From Cranoglanis bouderius (Eukaryota > Chordata > Actinopteri > Siluriformes > Cranoglanididae), in assembly GCA_023630585.1 (NCBI GenBank), contig CM042551.1, forward strand, positions 20,490,001 through 20,554,000: a stretch of DNA of 64,000 bases. The letters run 5' to 3'. Position 1 is the stretch's first letter. Every line of letters begins with the position of its first letter. Below are positions 35,160-47,162 of this stretch, one piece after another. A program made the translations under genes and the position numbers. A model generated the notes under the pieces. It ran no database searches, was not told where the DNA came from, and was given only the letters and a program-made list of their open reading frames with translations.

Positions 35160-35698
35160 TCATGTACATCATACAAAGAAATTCTGTAGAGCAAAGATGA
35201 CTTCAAAATAATGAAATTAAATGTTTCTACATTTAAAAAAAACAAATACCATAAAGAGCAGTAAACTGTAGTAAATGAAACAAAGTCAATATTTGGTGTG
35301 ACAGAAAAATTAAAAATAAAAACAATAGTCTCCGGTACAATGTGTGCAGTTTTATAAGGAAATGAGCTGGTAAGTTTTATTGAGCATCTTGCAGAACCAG
35401 ACACAGTTCTTCTGGACACTTTGACTTTCGCACTCGCTTCTTATTTTTGCAGCGAAACCCAGCAGCCTTCATTGTGTTTACTGTCTGAAAAGTGTCTCTT
35501 ACATAATATGCTGCTTTCTTTAATGACATACAAACATTTTTCTGTAACATTTAATTTTTTGCTAGGAAACTAATGTTTGGGAATCTAAAATGTTTTTTGT
35601 ACCGACTCGATAATGTAGAAGTCATAAAATAAAAAAAATCTATAACAAAGTTTGTACTAAAAGAAAAATAGGGTGCCTAAAACTGTGGCACAGTACTG
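35160..35698 (-). mobile_element. longer copy of the same MITE family, inverted
   Basis: The right end 35505-35698 is an inverted copy of 34661-34860 (gggtgcctaaaac, then cacagtactg at the tip). The left end at about 35160 matches the inner right part of the 258-bp copy (aaagaaattctgtagagcaaa). Together with 34661-34918 it forms an inverted pair with about 240 bp between. The internal frame on the minus strand (35144-35419) has no known domain. The outer flank is TG, not TA, so the target duplication has mutated. Confidence 0.65.
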
Positions 35699-35811
35699 TG
35701 TGTGTGTATATATATAGGGCGATGATCCCTTCTCTTAATTTTTTGGACCATTCTTTTGACCTAGTCATATTTCTAACATGCAGTGAAACGTGACACTCAA
35801 CAAACCCCTAG

Positions 35812-36148
35812 CCAGTTCAGGTATTTCATGAGTTCCAGCTCAAGCACACCTGGTGCAACTAATGAAGCCCTTGATTAGTTGCATCAAGTTTGCTTGAGAC
35901 AACACCTGTTTTGCATATTTGTGCTGTTGTGAGGGATTCTATTCTGGGGGTTGAATAATTTTGAGACTGGAGAAGTCATTATAAGTTGCATTTTCAGTTG
36001 AATTTGGGGAAACCACTTGAAGCATTCGTTGTGTTGAACTATTTCAATTGCTTTTGTTTGATTTGATCATTGCAAACAGCTGAAAGTCTGTAAATTTTGA
36101 CAATAAACCTGATTTGCACTGGAGGTTGAATAATTTTGATTGCAACAG
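35812..36148 (+). mobile_element. Tc1-like terminal fragment
   Basis: From cagttcaggtatttcatgag to ttttgattgcaacag, followed by TA, it matches 41629-41963 of the larger Tc1-like copy. Only the 5'-terminal region of the element is present; the transposase body is missing. It is followed by a CA microsatellite at 36153-36176. Confidence 0.8.
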
Positions 36149-36179
36149 TATACACACACACACACACACACACACATAT

Positions 36180-37465
36180 TTCTTAAGAGCTTAATGGAAG
36201 GAAGACTGTGGCATCAGATTTCCAAAGCACTACCCACACTGAGGTCAGGAAACCAGTGTCACAACTGCAATAGAAACACACCCACTGGGTGAAAGACAAC
36301 ACTACAGTGCAGTCCGTTGTATCATCAGTATTATCAATACACTGATCATACCTGAATATTGCTGAGCTTTATCCACACTGTACTGTACTGCTTCTAGTTC
36401 AAAGGCTTACAGCATTACAAAGTAAAGGTCCAATCATTTCTTTTATTAATTACTAGTACAAATAACCTGGTAAAATGTATAGAACATGATTAAAAAAAAA
36501 AAAACTACAGGTTTAAGCCATGGTCTCAGAACACGTATTATATGGCTGAGAAAACCTGTTTGGAAAACTGCCGTACAGTCCGGAATGCCTGTTTGTGTTT
36601 GGATGGGCCTCTTGTCGGTCATTTTATAGACACGCTGATTCTAACACGCTTATCCTGGAGCTTAGAACTCATAAGATCTTATTGCAAAGAAAAAAGCACA
36701 GTGACGGCACTCGTGAACATCCACATAAATCATTATGAGCCAATTTTGCATGTTTAAGCAGTTAAATATCCAAGTGTGCTTGAAAGCCATGTCATTAGAG
36801 ACCCAATCTTGACTATTTTGTCAGATCTTGCCTAATGCACCTTTAACTGAAAAAGCAACTAAGAAATCTGGGTCTTTGTTGTAGTCCGTTCAAATCGAGA
36901 CAACCAGCAGAGAGCCAAGATCAAGTTTGTGGAGAGTGCAGTACACCAGTGCTGCATCTGAAATTGGCAAGTGATGAATGGGGTCCCTGATCTGGATGCT
37001 GTGGAACCTGTGAGACAATCTATTCAAGGTTTCAGAATTAAGGGGTTATGAAGAACAAAAGCATACAGAGTGCCGTTGTCAGTCATGCCATTAATCACCT
37101 GCCTCAGGTGTGCCAAGACCTGGAACAAAGCACTGAAACATAACAAAGCATTTATTATAGACATGGGCTACCTGAAAAGGGACATTTACTCCCGATAGGA
37201 ACTGCAGAGTGGGTGCATTGCCACCAGCCCACGTCCCTGGACTACGCTGATTAATGAAATCAACATCTAGATCAGTCGCCTATTCAGATGGGAATAAATT
37301 ACATTGGGTCCTGGGGTAATTTATTATTTATATGTCCAGATCGGCCATGTCCTTATTTTTCTCCGTCCTCCTCTGAGAAAATTACAGCCTGCATTATCTA
37401 CCGTTTTTCGCCAAACTCAGCACTCGTCTGATAATTTTAGTCCAAATGCACACATCTGTACTATA
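36180..37465. other. intergenic, no gene recognised
   Basis: No exon with splice signals, RNA gene or transposon end is recognised. Short open frames (36542-36757 plus, 37304-37567 plus) have no domain, and the second runs into the adjacent transposon. Confidence 0.35.
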
Positions 37466-39028
37466 CAGCCGTGGCCAAAAGTTTTGAGAATGACACAAAT
37501 ATTAATTTTCACAAAGTCTACTGCTTCAGTGTTTTTAGATCTTTTTGTCAGATGTTACTGTTACTGAAGTATAATCACAAGCATTTCATAAGTGTCAATG
37601 GCTTTTATGGACAATTACATGAAGTTTATGCAAAGAGTCAATATTTGCAGTGTTGACCCTTCTTTTTCAAGACCTCTGCAATTGGCCCTGGCATGCTGTC
37701 AATCAACTTCTGGGCCACATCCTGACTGATGGCAGCCCATTCTTGCATAATCAATGCTTGGAGTTTGTCAGAGTTTGTGGGTTTTTGTTTGTCCACCCGC
37801 CTCTTGAGGATTGACCACAAATTGTCAATGGGATTAAGGTCTGGGGAGTTTCCTGGCCATGGACCCAAAATGTCGATGTTTTGTTCCCCGAGCCACTTCG
37901 TTATCACTTTTGCCTTATGGCAAGGTGCCCCATCATGCTGGAAAAGGCATTGTTCGTCACCAAACTGTTCTTGGATGGTTGGGAGAAGTTGCTCTCTGAG
38001 GATGTTTTTGTACCATTCTTTATTCATGGCTGTGTTCTTAGGCAAAATTGTGAGTGAGCCCACTCCCTTGGCTGAGAAGCAACCCCACACATGAGTGGTC
38101 TCAGGATGCTTTACTGTTGGCATGACACAGGACTGATGGTAGCGCTCACCTTTTCTTCTCCGGACAAGCTTTTTTCCAGATGCCCCAAACAATCAGAAAG
38201 GGGATCCATCAGAGAAAATGACATTACCCCAGTCCTCAGCAGTCCAATCCCTGTACTTTTTGCAGAATAGCAGTCTGTCCCTGATGTTTTTCCTGGAGAG
38301 AAGTGGCTTCTTTGCTGCCCTTCTTGACACCAGGCCATCCTCCAAAAGTCTTCGCCTTACTGTGCGTGCAGACGCACTCACACCTGCCTGCTGCCATTCC
38401 TGAGCAAGCTCTGCACTGGTGGTGCCCCGATCCCACAGCTGAATCAACTTTAGGAGACGGTCCTGGCGCTTGCTGGACTTTCTTGGGTGCCCTGAAGCCT
38501 TCTTCACAACAGTTGAACCTCTCTCCTTGAAGGTCTTGATGATCCGATAAATGGTTGATTTAGGTGCAATCTTACTAGCAGCAATATCCTTGCCTGTGAA
38601 TCCCTTTTTGTGCAAAGCAATGATGGCTGCACGTGTTTCCTTGCAGGTAACCATAGTTAACAGAGGAAGAACAATAATTTCAAGCACCACCCTCCTTTTA
38701 AAGCTTCCAGTCTGTTATTTTAACTCAATCAGCATGACAGAGTGATCTCCAGCCTTGTCCTCGTTAACACTCTCACCTGTGTTAACGAGAGAATCACTGA
38801 CATGATGTCGGCTGGTCCTTTTGTGGAAGGGCTGAAATGCAGTGGACATGTTTTTTTGGGATTAAGCTCATTTTCATGGCAAAGAGGGACTTTGAAATTA
38901 ATTGCAATTCATCTGATCACTCTTCATAACATTCTGGAGTATATGCAAATTGCCGTCATAAAAACTGAGGCAGCAGACTTTGTAAAAATTAATATTTGTG
39001 TCATTCTCAAAATTTTTGGCCACAGCTG
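37466..39028 (-). mobile_element. Tc1-like transposon, full length, DD35E/D type
   Basis: Ends cagccgtggccaaaagtttt (37466) and its mirror ending ggccacagctg (39028) are flanked by TA on both sides (37464-37465, 39029-39030). The length is 1563 bp. It is the parent type of the 522-bp derivative at 19055-19576, with which it shares the whole 3' third almost base for base. The minus strand encodes one nearly complete transposase. Confidence 0.92.
37638..38651 (-). pseudogene. Tc1-like transposase with one in-frame stop and E-to-D change
   Basis: The start lies near 38651 (MVTCKETRAAIIALHKKGFTGKD), giving about 338 codons to the stop at 37638 (tail KKGQHCKY). The N-terminal helix-turn-helix regions (STIYRIIKTFKERGS; RTVRRRLLEDGLVSRR) and the catalytic domain are in one frame, broken only by a TGA at 38193-38195 where the family has Arg after SPF (one base change, CGA to TGA, at a CpG). 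The DDE signature is FSD (SDGSPF), HDGAPCH and NPIDNLW. The third residue is Asp, not Glu, and 35 residues separate the second and third acids by my count. Confidence 0.88.
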
Positions 39029-39030
39029 TA

Positions 39031-40590
39031 CAGTTGTTGCCTCGTGTTGGAAAAGAAACATTTGACTGCTGCTACTTGCCATATTCAGTCTCATAGCATG
39101 CATATCAGTGACCCTCCCCCAGATATTAAACACTTCCTGAGTGTTCCATCTCGTATACTGTGTCATTATTGTTTAATTGTATTTTCATATTGTTGCTGGA
39201 ACATCGGTTCGCCCCAAACTGAAATAAGAGCAAATATCTCTCTTCTCAACTCCAGAGCCTCTACAGCCACTTGAATGTCATGTTGCGATCACGTGACCAC
39301 ATGATGCAGACATCTGGATTTGTAGAAAATACAACTCAATACAAACTCATTCCTCCTGTGGTCATTTTAATGCTGACCAGACGTGAGAGTTTTATGACTG
39401 AGGCGACGTGTAAAAAATGTATTACGGACTTCCCCTGATAAACTAATCCAATAGGAACAGGGCTATTCTCTCCCTCTGGATGAACACAGGACACAAACCC
39501 ACGCTGATCCAGCGAAGGTAAAACTGTTTAGTATACTCGAATGAACCGACAGAACAGATCGCTAAACTCAAGCATATTACAGAAGAAAGGATCGTTTCAA
39601 CAAAGCAACACCTTCTAATCAGAGCAGGTGAGCGGAAGAAAGCAGGAAGAAATCTCACTTTCAAAACTCTCAACGTTCCAGCGGGAGCTCTTAACATTTA
39701 CAAGAACTCCAGGAGAAAAACCCATTTTCCAGTGAAACAAGAAACACACTCCAAGATGAGCATTAAAGATTAATATACAACCTATTTGTTTAATCTTGAT
39801 TTATATACTGATTTAATATTATATTTCTAAAGTAATAACAGTAAACAATAAATAAACCCTAAATCCACACACATACTGTACTGTTTAGACCTATTTTACC
39901 TAAAATGGCAATTCTGTAAACTAATTACAAATGAGCAAGGCAGGTTCCACATTTTCTGATGCAACAGCAAATGAGATTAGCCTCCGAGCCTCAAACTATA
40001 CAGTTTCTGAAAAAAAAAAAAAAAACCTTTTCTAAGAAGGCCAGAATTAACACAGTGTGGTGCCCTAGGGTGACCACACTTGACATTTCTCCTCTCCTCC
40101 TACTTTACACGTAAAAAAGTGAAATTTACTATGGCTATAAAGATCATAGATTTACATGAACTTATAACTAAAGTACAGGCTCACCACACGCTCTACAGAA
40201 AAATGTAAGACCCAACAATAAAAAGCCTGACACCATAGACAGACATGCCCAGGCCCTTACATTTTAGCCTGATGCTCGAATCTGAATGCAACTCGCATGC
40301 CAATGCAACATGTCATGCTAAAAATCATTATTTCCATCACAAATGGCCTGTATGAGGACTACATGCAAAACCATTACAGAGTATGTCTAAAAAAAAATCA
40401 TTGCACACACGTACCAAATAAGGCAAGCCCAAGAAAGACTGCTGCAAGTAACAATATCTACAGCCGAATTCAGCACCACAGAGACGCACAGCAGCAAAAC
40501 ATACACTGACTTTACAAGCATCACTAACTGAGCAACCAGTTAAAAGAGAAAACCGTTCCACAAATACCAAATCGACAACTAAGTCACATA
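39031..40590. other. intergenic, no gene recognised
   Basis: No supported gene. The first 110 bases downstream of the transposon resemble no repeat that I know. The stretch contains A tracts near 40010-40026 and the remainder is AT-rich unique sequence. Open frames on both strands are short and unsupported. Confidence 0.35.
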
Positions 40591-41963
40591 CATTTGCAAT
40601 CAAAATTACTCAACCCACATTGCAAATCAGGTTTATTGTCAAAATAACTTTCAGCTGTCAAACAAAAGCAACTGAAATAGTTCAACACAATGAATGCTTC
40701 AAGTGGTTTCCCCAAGTTCAACTGAAAATGCAACTTATAATGACTTCTCCAGTCTCAAAATTATTCAACCCCTTCATGGCAAGCAGCTTTAGTACTTAGT
40801 AGAGACCCTTTCTGCTGTTACGACCTGCTGCAAAGGAGATGCATAGCCAGACACCAGCTTCTGGCAGCATTCCTGAGGAATCTTAGCCCATTCCTCATGA
40901 GCAATGGCCTCCAGTTCAGTAATATTCTTGGGTTTGCGTGCTGCAACCGGCTTCTTCAAATCCCACCAGAGATTTTCTATGGGGTTCAAGTCAGGTGACT
41001 GTGATGGCCCTGTAGAATCTTCCAGGAGTTCTTCTGCAACCAAGCCTTGGTGGAATTTGAAGTATGCTTGGGATCATTGTCCTGTCGGAAGGGCCAATAA
41101 CTCCTAAGATTGAGCTTCCTCACAGACGACAAGACGTTTTCTCCTAGGATTTCCTGATACTTCAATGAATCCATCTTGCCTTCCACACGCTGCAGGTTTC
41201 CAGTGCCAGAGGATACAAAGCAGCCCCAGAGCATCACCAAGCCACCACCATGCTTGACTGTGGACAGAGTGTTCTTTCTTCATTCTTCTTCTTCCAGACA
41301 TACCGCTGATCCATCGTGACGAAAATTTCCAGTTTTGTTTCTTCGCTCCACACAACAGAATCCCAAAACTTATGTGGCTTATTTATATGATTTTGAGCCG
41401 ACTTTTCTTGTGCTTTTGGGTCAGTAGTGGTGTACGTCTTGGAGTTCTGGCATGGAAACCTTCTGCGTTCAGTACGCGCCTTACTGTGCTCACTGAAACC
41501 TCAGTGCCTGTTGCCACCAAGTCTTGCTACAAATCTTTTGCAGTCACTTCTCAGAAATCTGGTTGCAGCCATTGATGGCTTCCTTTTTCTGCCCCTCCAG
41601 TTATTTCATGTATTTTCTGCCCCAAGCCAGTTCAGGTATTTCATGTGTTCCAGCTCAAACACACCTGGTGCAACTAATGAAGCCCTTGATTAGTTGCATC
41701 AAGTGTGCTTGAGACAACACCTGTTTTGCATATTTGTGCTGTTGTGAGGGATTCTATTCAGGGGGTTGAATAATTTTGAGACCGGAGAAGTCATTATAAG
41801 TTGCATTTTCAGTTGAATTTGGGGAAACCACTTGAAGCATTCGTTGTGTTGAACTATTTCAATTGATTTTGTTTGATTTGTTCATTGCAAACAGCTGACA
41901 GTCTGTAAATTTTGATAATAAACCTGATTTGCAATGGGGGTTGAATAATTTTGATTGCAACTG
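40591..41963 (-). mobile_element. full-length Tc1-like transposon (second family)
   Basis: Ends catttgcaatcaaaattact (40591) and its mirror (aattttgattgcaactg, to 41963) are flanked by TA at 40589-40590 and 41964-41965. Terminal inverted repeats are about 190 bp. The length is 1373 bp. The fragment at 35812-36148 is from the same family. Confidence 0.9.
40794..41600 (-). pseudogene. Tc1-like transposase, frameshifted
   Basis: Readable pieces on the minus strand: KLEIFVTMDQRYVWKKKN-type text near 41270-41340, MVMLWGCFVSSGTGNLQ (41240), FRQDNDPKHTSNSTKAWLQ (about 41030-41090) and SPDLNPIENLWWDLKKPVAARK (about 40930-41000), ending RVSTKY near 40794. The second Asp and the Glu are present and the first Asp lies in a shifted frame. 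Several frameshifts disable it. Confidence 0.8.
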
Positions 41964-42235
41964 TATTTGCCCAGAAATAATAATTAAGCCTCATCTTTAG
42001 CAGAACATCTTTCTTGACATGAATGTATCATCGCTAATTAAATCTTCAAAGAAAAAAACCCGCAAATGCGGGTCCATTGTGAATGAGCTGAGCTGTGATA
42101 GTTTACCTTTTTTTAGTTTGTGTTTCACACAGCTGCTTAGTTCATACCTATTGTTTCTGAATTTGTGTAATATAACAGATATGACAGACTCTGACTGAGG
42201 GCCATGGGGGGGCCCTATTAAAATCCCATTAAAAT

Positions 42236-42607
42236 CAGTCCCTCCAGGATTTTGCGATCACAGAAATTAACACAATTTTCTGCACATTTTGGCCGAGACA
42301 CACCATGTGACTTCATCACAACTCGCCATGTTTCGTCATCAGAATGTGCATTTAGCCAAAGACCTCTTCGATTCATGTGCGTCGAACATGAGTACAGCTA
42401 AAAGTTCCCCCATTTACCGACAAACATCACTGTGAAAGACCGTGCAAAACAATTTTGTGCAATTGCAATTTCGCCAATTCAAGTAGTTTTCTGCAAAAAA
42501 AACAAACTCCACAAATTGCATTGCAATTTTTGAAAAAAGCCGCAGCAAAATCAAGCATTTTTCCCCGCAACAATCACAAAAAACTCCACAAAATCCTGTA
42601 TGGACTG
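42236..42607. mobile_element. non-autonomous DNA element (MITE)
   Basis: The ends cagtccctccaggattttgc (42236) and its mirror (caaaatcctgtatggactg, to 42607) are inverted repeats of about 20 bp. The body is non-coding and rich in ttttgcaatt/aattgca motifs. The flanks attaaaat and attatatg are weakly alike, possibly a decayed 8-bp hAT-type duplication. Class uncertain. Confidence 0.6.
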
Positions 42608-42701
42608 ATTATATGTATATATTTTGTATCTGTTTGCATCTCTTCCAGTAAATAATGTATATAGAAAATATGACAAATAGTTTAAAGGTCTAGTCGTTAT
42701 C

Positions 42702-43673
42702 TTAAAGGGGTCATATCATGATTTTTAATGTTTTCCTTCTGTTTGGGTGTGTAATGTATCTGTTTGTGCATGTATAAGCTCTGCAAAGTCCCAAAGCTCA
42801 TAGTCTCCCCCAAAGGGATTTATTTTATCTAACAGAGAGCACTGCTCCAGACCTGCCCGAAATGCCTCGTTCGAAGTCCAGATTTACTTCCGTAATTTCT
42901 CTACGTCACAAAGTGACGATCAGCGTCAGCATAATCCCGCCCAAAAGCAGGCACGAAGAAAGAAGGTGAGGCTTCAGTGAATTCAGGCGCCGTGTCGTGG
43001 AGACGCTGTGTGTTTCGGTGTGAAAGCAAAACCTCTTTGTTTAGGCTTCCGAAAACAGACGAAATCAGTGGTTACTGTTTATTTATAACGCTGTTCCTGA
43101 GCAGTACGACCCGAACGTTTGCTTGTGCACAGCGCATTTAACGGAGGAGCTTCCTGAACCTGGGAGAGAACAAGGCAGGCTACACACAATCGTATCTGAA
43201 AGGAAAGAGAGTTATAAAATAAAAACGTACTACTGTGAAACGTTCTGCTCAAGTCGTGCTTGCAAACTTGCTTCAGCTTGATCATCTGCATTTTCTGAAT
43301 CTAACTCGGGCTCAAACTGATACGGTAAAACCCACGACATGTTGCTTAGGAGCTTAGAATTGCTTTAGCTTTGGAGGCTAATGCTAACCCAAGGGCCGTT
43401 ACATTTCTGACACACTTTTGTGGCTTTCGGCCAATCACAATGCAACGGGTCAGCTGGCCAATCAGAGCACTCTGGGCTTTTCGGAAGGAGGGGCTTTGGA
43501 GAAATCGGAGCGTTTCAGGCAGCCTGGGAATGGAGGCACTGCAATAATGTACATTATTTGACAAATAATGCGGTTTCTTGAACATTAAAGCATGTTAACC
43601 TATTTTATTACACCCAATAAACAAAATAATTAACATTTAAAAACGTTTTAAAATCATATGACGACCCCTTTAA
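42702..43673. mobile_element. TTAA-flanked element, Kolobok/piggyBac-like, non-autonomous
   Basis: The left end ttaaaggggtcatatcatga and right end atcatatgacgaccccttta are inverted repeats starting at TTAA (42702-42705 and 43670-43673), the target duplicated by Kolobok and piggyBac elements. Inside, 42990-43210 on the plus strand retains a decayed THAP-type zinc finger. THAP domains are known from Kolobok transposases, which favours that superfamily. No transposase catalytic domain is visible. Confidence 0.7.
43004..43230 (+). pseudogene. decayed THAP-like C2CH zinc finger
   Basis: From about 43004 the plus strand reads RRCVFRCESKTSLFRLPK, then after a one-base frameshift WLLFIYNAVPEQYDP, then VCLCTAHLTEELPEPG. 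This matches the THAP pattern: a first cysteine pair, a Trp, then C-x2-H (CTAH). A single frameshift at about 43066-43072 breaks it. The minus-strand frame in the same place (43079-43291) is a shadow. Confidence 0.55.
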
Positions 43674-43939
43674 TCAGTCGGTGCCCCAGAGCACTCGCCC
43701 AATCCCATATATGGATAATCCGGCCTTGGTTGTATGAGGAAGAGTGTGTTTAAAGATGTAGTTCGGTATACAGTTATACTCTTTTGTATATGCTCTTATT
43801 GCAGATTTTCATTTGCCACAAATGCAGTGGGATAACCTGTGTATTCAGTGGTCTAATGCACAAGTTATTATTAGGTGTATGCTTTTAGACTACTGTATTA
43901 AACAAATCTTTTAAAGACAAAAATGCAGACATCTAATGT

Positions 43940-44085
43940 CCTGCAATACATTTACTCCAACTGTGGACAACTGACCATCACACTCATGTGCTTGTTGAAC
44001 ATCCCATTCCAGATTTACTCCCCATTTACTGTTCTAATAAGCTCCACTCTTCTGGAAAGCCTAAGAAAAGGCTCTCAAGACTTTT
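43940..44085 (-). repeat. Tc1-like MITE fragment
   Basis: The sequence gttgaacatcccattccaga to aagctccactcttctggaaa mirrors part of the element at 48160-48608 (gccttcccagaagagtggag and related text). Both ends are missing. It is a remnant of the same family in the opposite orientation. Confidence 0.5.
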
Positions 44086-44600
44086 CCCCGAACACCTTTT
44101 GTTGTCATTGTTCTCGTTACAGCAATGGGATGATTGTATTTCAAGCTGATCAACTGTGTGTGTGTGTGTTTCCACTCTTGAGCATTTGTAGAGGTATCAC
44201 AAAATTGTTACCACCGGCTGTCACTGATTAATTTCCATTTCAACGGTGTGGTGAGTGTGTCACTCCCCACACTTTTCCTCTGAGCTTCATTTTAATATCG
44301 CACAGCTCTGACGCTGCCATCTTTACACCACACCTACATACGTTACAAAATGGACAGTGGTCCCATGTGTTGAACTTCTCTATGCAGTCAAACTGAGTGC
44401 TCTATTCACCAGACAGTGTTGTTGTGTGTCTGAGCTTTTAGCTGCTGGTCGCTCGCTAGCATCCACTGTTGAAGGTTTAGTCTGTGTGAGAAATGAGCTT
44501 TAACTCAATAAGCAGAAATGGTCAGCTACACTGGGTGGAGCTGATGACACCCTGCAACACACTGGAATTTTGTTAAACCAACTTTTGGTATGCTGTAAGT

Positions 44601-44635
<35 letters not shown>

Positions 44636-44792
44636 AACGAAATCTGCTTTCACTGCTGTGAGACTGCAACAAAGGCAAAAAACGTTAGTCTCATGGGTAA
44701 ACCAATAGACATGACGGGTATGATTTTGGAAAACAAGAGTAAACATTCAGTAAACATGTGATTCCAGGCAGCTTGTTAATAAACGACACTAA
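44086..44792. other. intergenic, no gene recognised
   Basis: A GT run at 44156-44170 and a long A tract at 44607-44634. Otherwise unique AT-rich sequence with no supported coding region. Confidence 0.35.
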
Positions 44793-46881
44793 TCCAACAC
44801 TAACCACAACTCCAACACTAACCACAACTCCAACACTTACCACAACTCCAACACTTACCACAACTCCAACACTTACCACAACTCCAACACTTACCACAAC
44901 TCCAATACTAACCACAACTCCAATTACAACACTAACCACAACTCCAACATTAACCACAACTCCAACATTAACCACAACTCCAACACTAACCACAACTCCA
45001 ACACTAACCACAACTCCAATTCCAACACTTACCACAACTCCAACACTTACCACAACTCCAATTACAACACTAACCACAACTCCAATTCCAACACTAACCA
45101 CAACTCCAACACTTACCACAACTCCAATTACAACACTAACCACAACTCCAATTACAACACTAACCACAACTCCAATTACAACACTAACCACAACTCCAAC
45201 ACTAACCACAACTCCAACACTAACCTCAACTCCAACACTAACCTCAACTCCAACACTAACCACAACTCCAACACTAACCACAACTCCAACACTAACCACA
45301 ACTCCAATTACAACACTAACCAGAACTCCAATTACAACACTAACCAGAACTCCAATCACAACACTAACCAAAACTCCAACACTAACCAGAACTCCAACAC
45401 CAACCACAACTCCCAAACACTAACACTAACCACAACTCCAATTACAACACTAACCACAACTCCAATTACAACACTAACCACAACTCCAACACTAACCTCA
45501 ACTCCAACACTAACCACAACTCCAACACTAACCATAACTCCAACACTAACCACAACTCCAACACTAACCACAACTCCAACACTTACCACAACTCCAACAC
45601 TTACCACAACTCCAACACTAACCACAACTCCAATTACAACACTAACCACAACTCCAACTCCAACACTAACCACAACTCCAATTACAACACTAACCACAAC
45701 TCCAATTACAACACTAACCACAACTCCAATTACAACACTAACCACAACTCCAATTACAACACTAACCACAACTCCAACATTAACCACAACTCCAACATTA
45801 ACCACAACTCCAACATTAACCACAACTCCAACATTAACCACAACTCCAACACTAACCACAACTCCAATTCCAACACTAACCACAACTCCAACACTTACCA
45901 CAACTCCAATTACAACACTAACCACAACTCCAATTACAACACTAACCACAACTCCAATTACAACACTAACCACAACTCCAATTACAACACTAACCACAAC
46001 TCCAACACTAACCACAACTCCAACACTAACCTCAACTCCAACACTAACCTCAACTCCAACACTAACCTCAACTCCAACACTAACCACAACTCCAACACTA
46101 ACCACAACTCCAACACTAACCACAACTCCAACACTAACCTCAACTCCAACGCTAACCACAACTCCAACACCCACCACAACTCCAACACTTACCACAACTC
46201 CAACACTTACCACAACTCCAACACTAACCACAACTCCAATTACAACACTAACCACAACTCCAACTCCAACACTTACCACAACTCCAATTACAACACTAAC
46301 CACAACTCCAACATTAACCACAACTCCAACATTAACCACAACTCCAACATTAACCACAACTCCAACACTAACCACAACTCCAATTCCAACACTAACCACA
46401 ACTCCAACACTTACCACAACTCCAATTACAACACTAACCACAACTCCAATTACAACACTAACCACAACTCCAATTACAACACTAACCACAACTCCAATTA
46501 CAACACTAACCACAACTCCAACACTAACTTCAACTCCAACACTAACCTCAACTCCAACGCTAACCACAACTCCAACTCCAACACCAGCCACGACTCCAAC
46601 ACCAGCCACGACTCCAACACCAGCCACGACTCCAACACTAACCACAACTCCAACACTAACCACAACTCCAACACTAACCACAACTCCAATTACAACACTA
46701 ACCAGAACTCCAATTACAACACTAACCAGAACTCCAATTACAACACTAACCAGAACTCCAACACTAACCAGAACTCCAACACTAACCAGAACTCCAACAC
46801 TAACCAGAACTCCAACACTAACCACAACTCCAACACTAACCTCAACTCCAACACTAACACCAGCCACGACTCCAGCACCAG
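44793..46881. repeat. minisatellite, 18/24-bp units, about 2.1 kb
   Basis: Tandem units of 18 bp (actccaacactaaccaca) are mixed with a 24-bp form that adds attaca (actccaattacaacactaa then ccaca). Variant letters (attaacc, cttacc, ctcaac, cagaac) recur in blocks. Groups around the rarer ccaattccaac marker recur about 0.5 kb apart (near 45865 and 46381), so a higher-order unit of roughly 516 bp is superimposed. Because units are multiples of three, long open frames (TPTLTT on plus, VVVSVG on minus) span it and are not genes. Confidence 0.95.
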
Positions 46882-46890
46882 CCATAGTAT

Positions 46891-47156
46891 GGGGCGGCTG
46901 TGGCTCAAGTGGTAGAGCAGGTTGTCCATTAATCGTTGGCGGTTCGATTCCCGGCCCACATGACTCCATGTGCCGAAGTGTCCTTGGGCAAGACACTGAA
47001 TCCCAAGTTGCTCCCGATGGCAGGCAGGTGCCTTGCATGGTAGCTCTGCTGCCATTGGTGTGTGAGTGTGTGAGTGAACGGGTGAATGAGACACAGTGTA
47101 AAGCACCTTGTGAACCACAAAAGTTTAAAAGGCATTATATAAGTGCAGCCCATTTA
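46891..47156 (+). mobile_element. tRNA-derived V-SINE-like element inside the minisatellite
   Basis: Begins ggggcggctgtggctcaagt with an A-box (tggctcaagtggtagag, 46901-46917) and B-box (ggttcgattcc, 46941-46951) of RNA polymerase III. It is followed by the typical fish SINE body (gtgtccttgggcaagacact) and the 3' tail (ataagtgcagcccattta). A direct repeat ccatag at 46882-46887 and 47157-47162 is the target-site duplication. The minisatellite resumes directly after it. Confidence 0.85.
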
Positions 47157-47162
47157 CCATAG

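Noticed and set aside
43079..43585. Minus-strand frames in the TTAA element
   Set aside because: No domain; the plus strand carries the recognisable THAP-like text.
46891..46960. tRNA gene with A- and B-boxes
   Set aside because: No cloverleaf or anticodon stem is formed, and it continues into a SINE body with target duplication. The tRNA-like heads at 58716 and 22233 are SINE pieces also.
44691..47038. Very long open frames (241 to 560 codons) over the minisatellite on both strands
   Set aside because: Units are multiples of three without stops, so open frames arise automatically. The products are simple TPTLTT or VVVSVG repeats, with no start context, splice site or conserved end.
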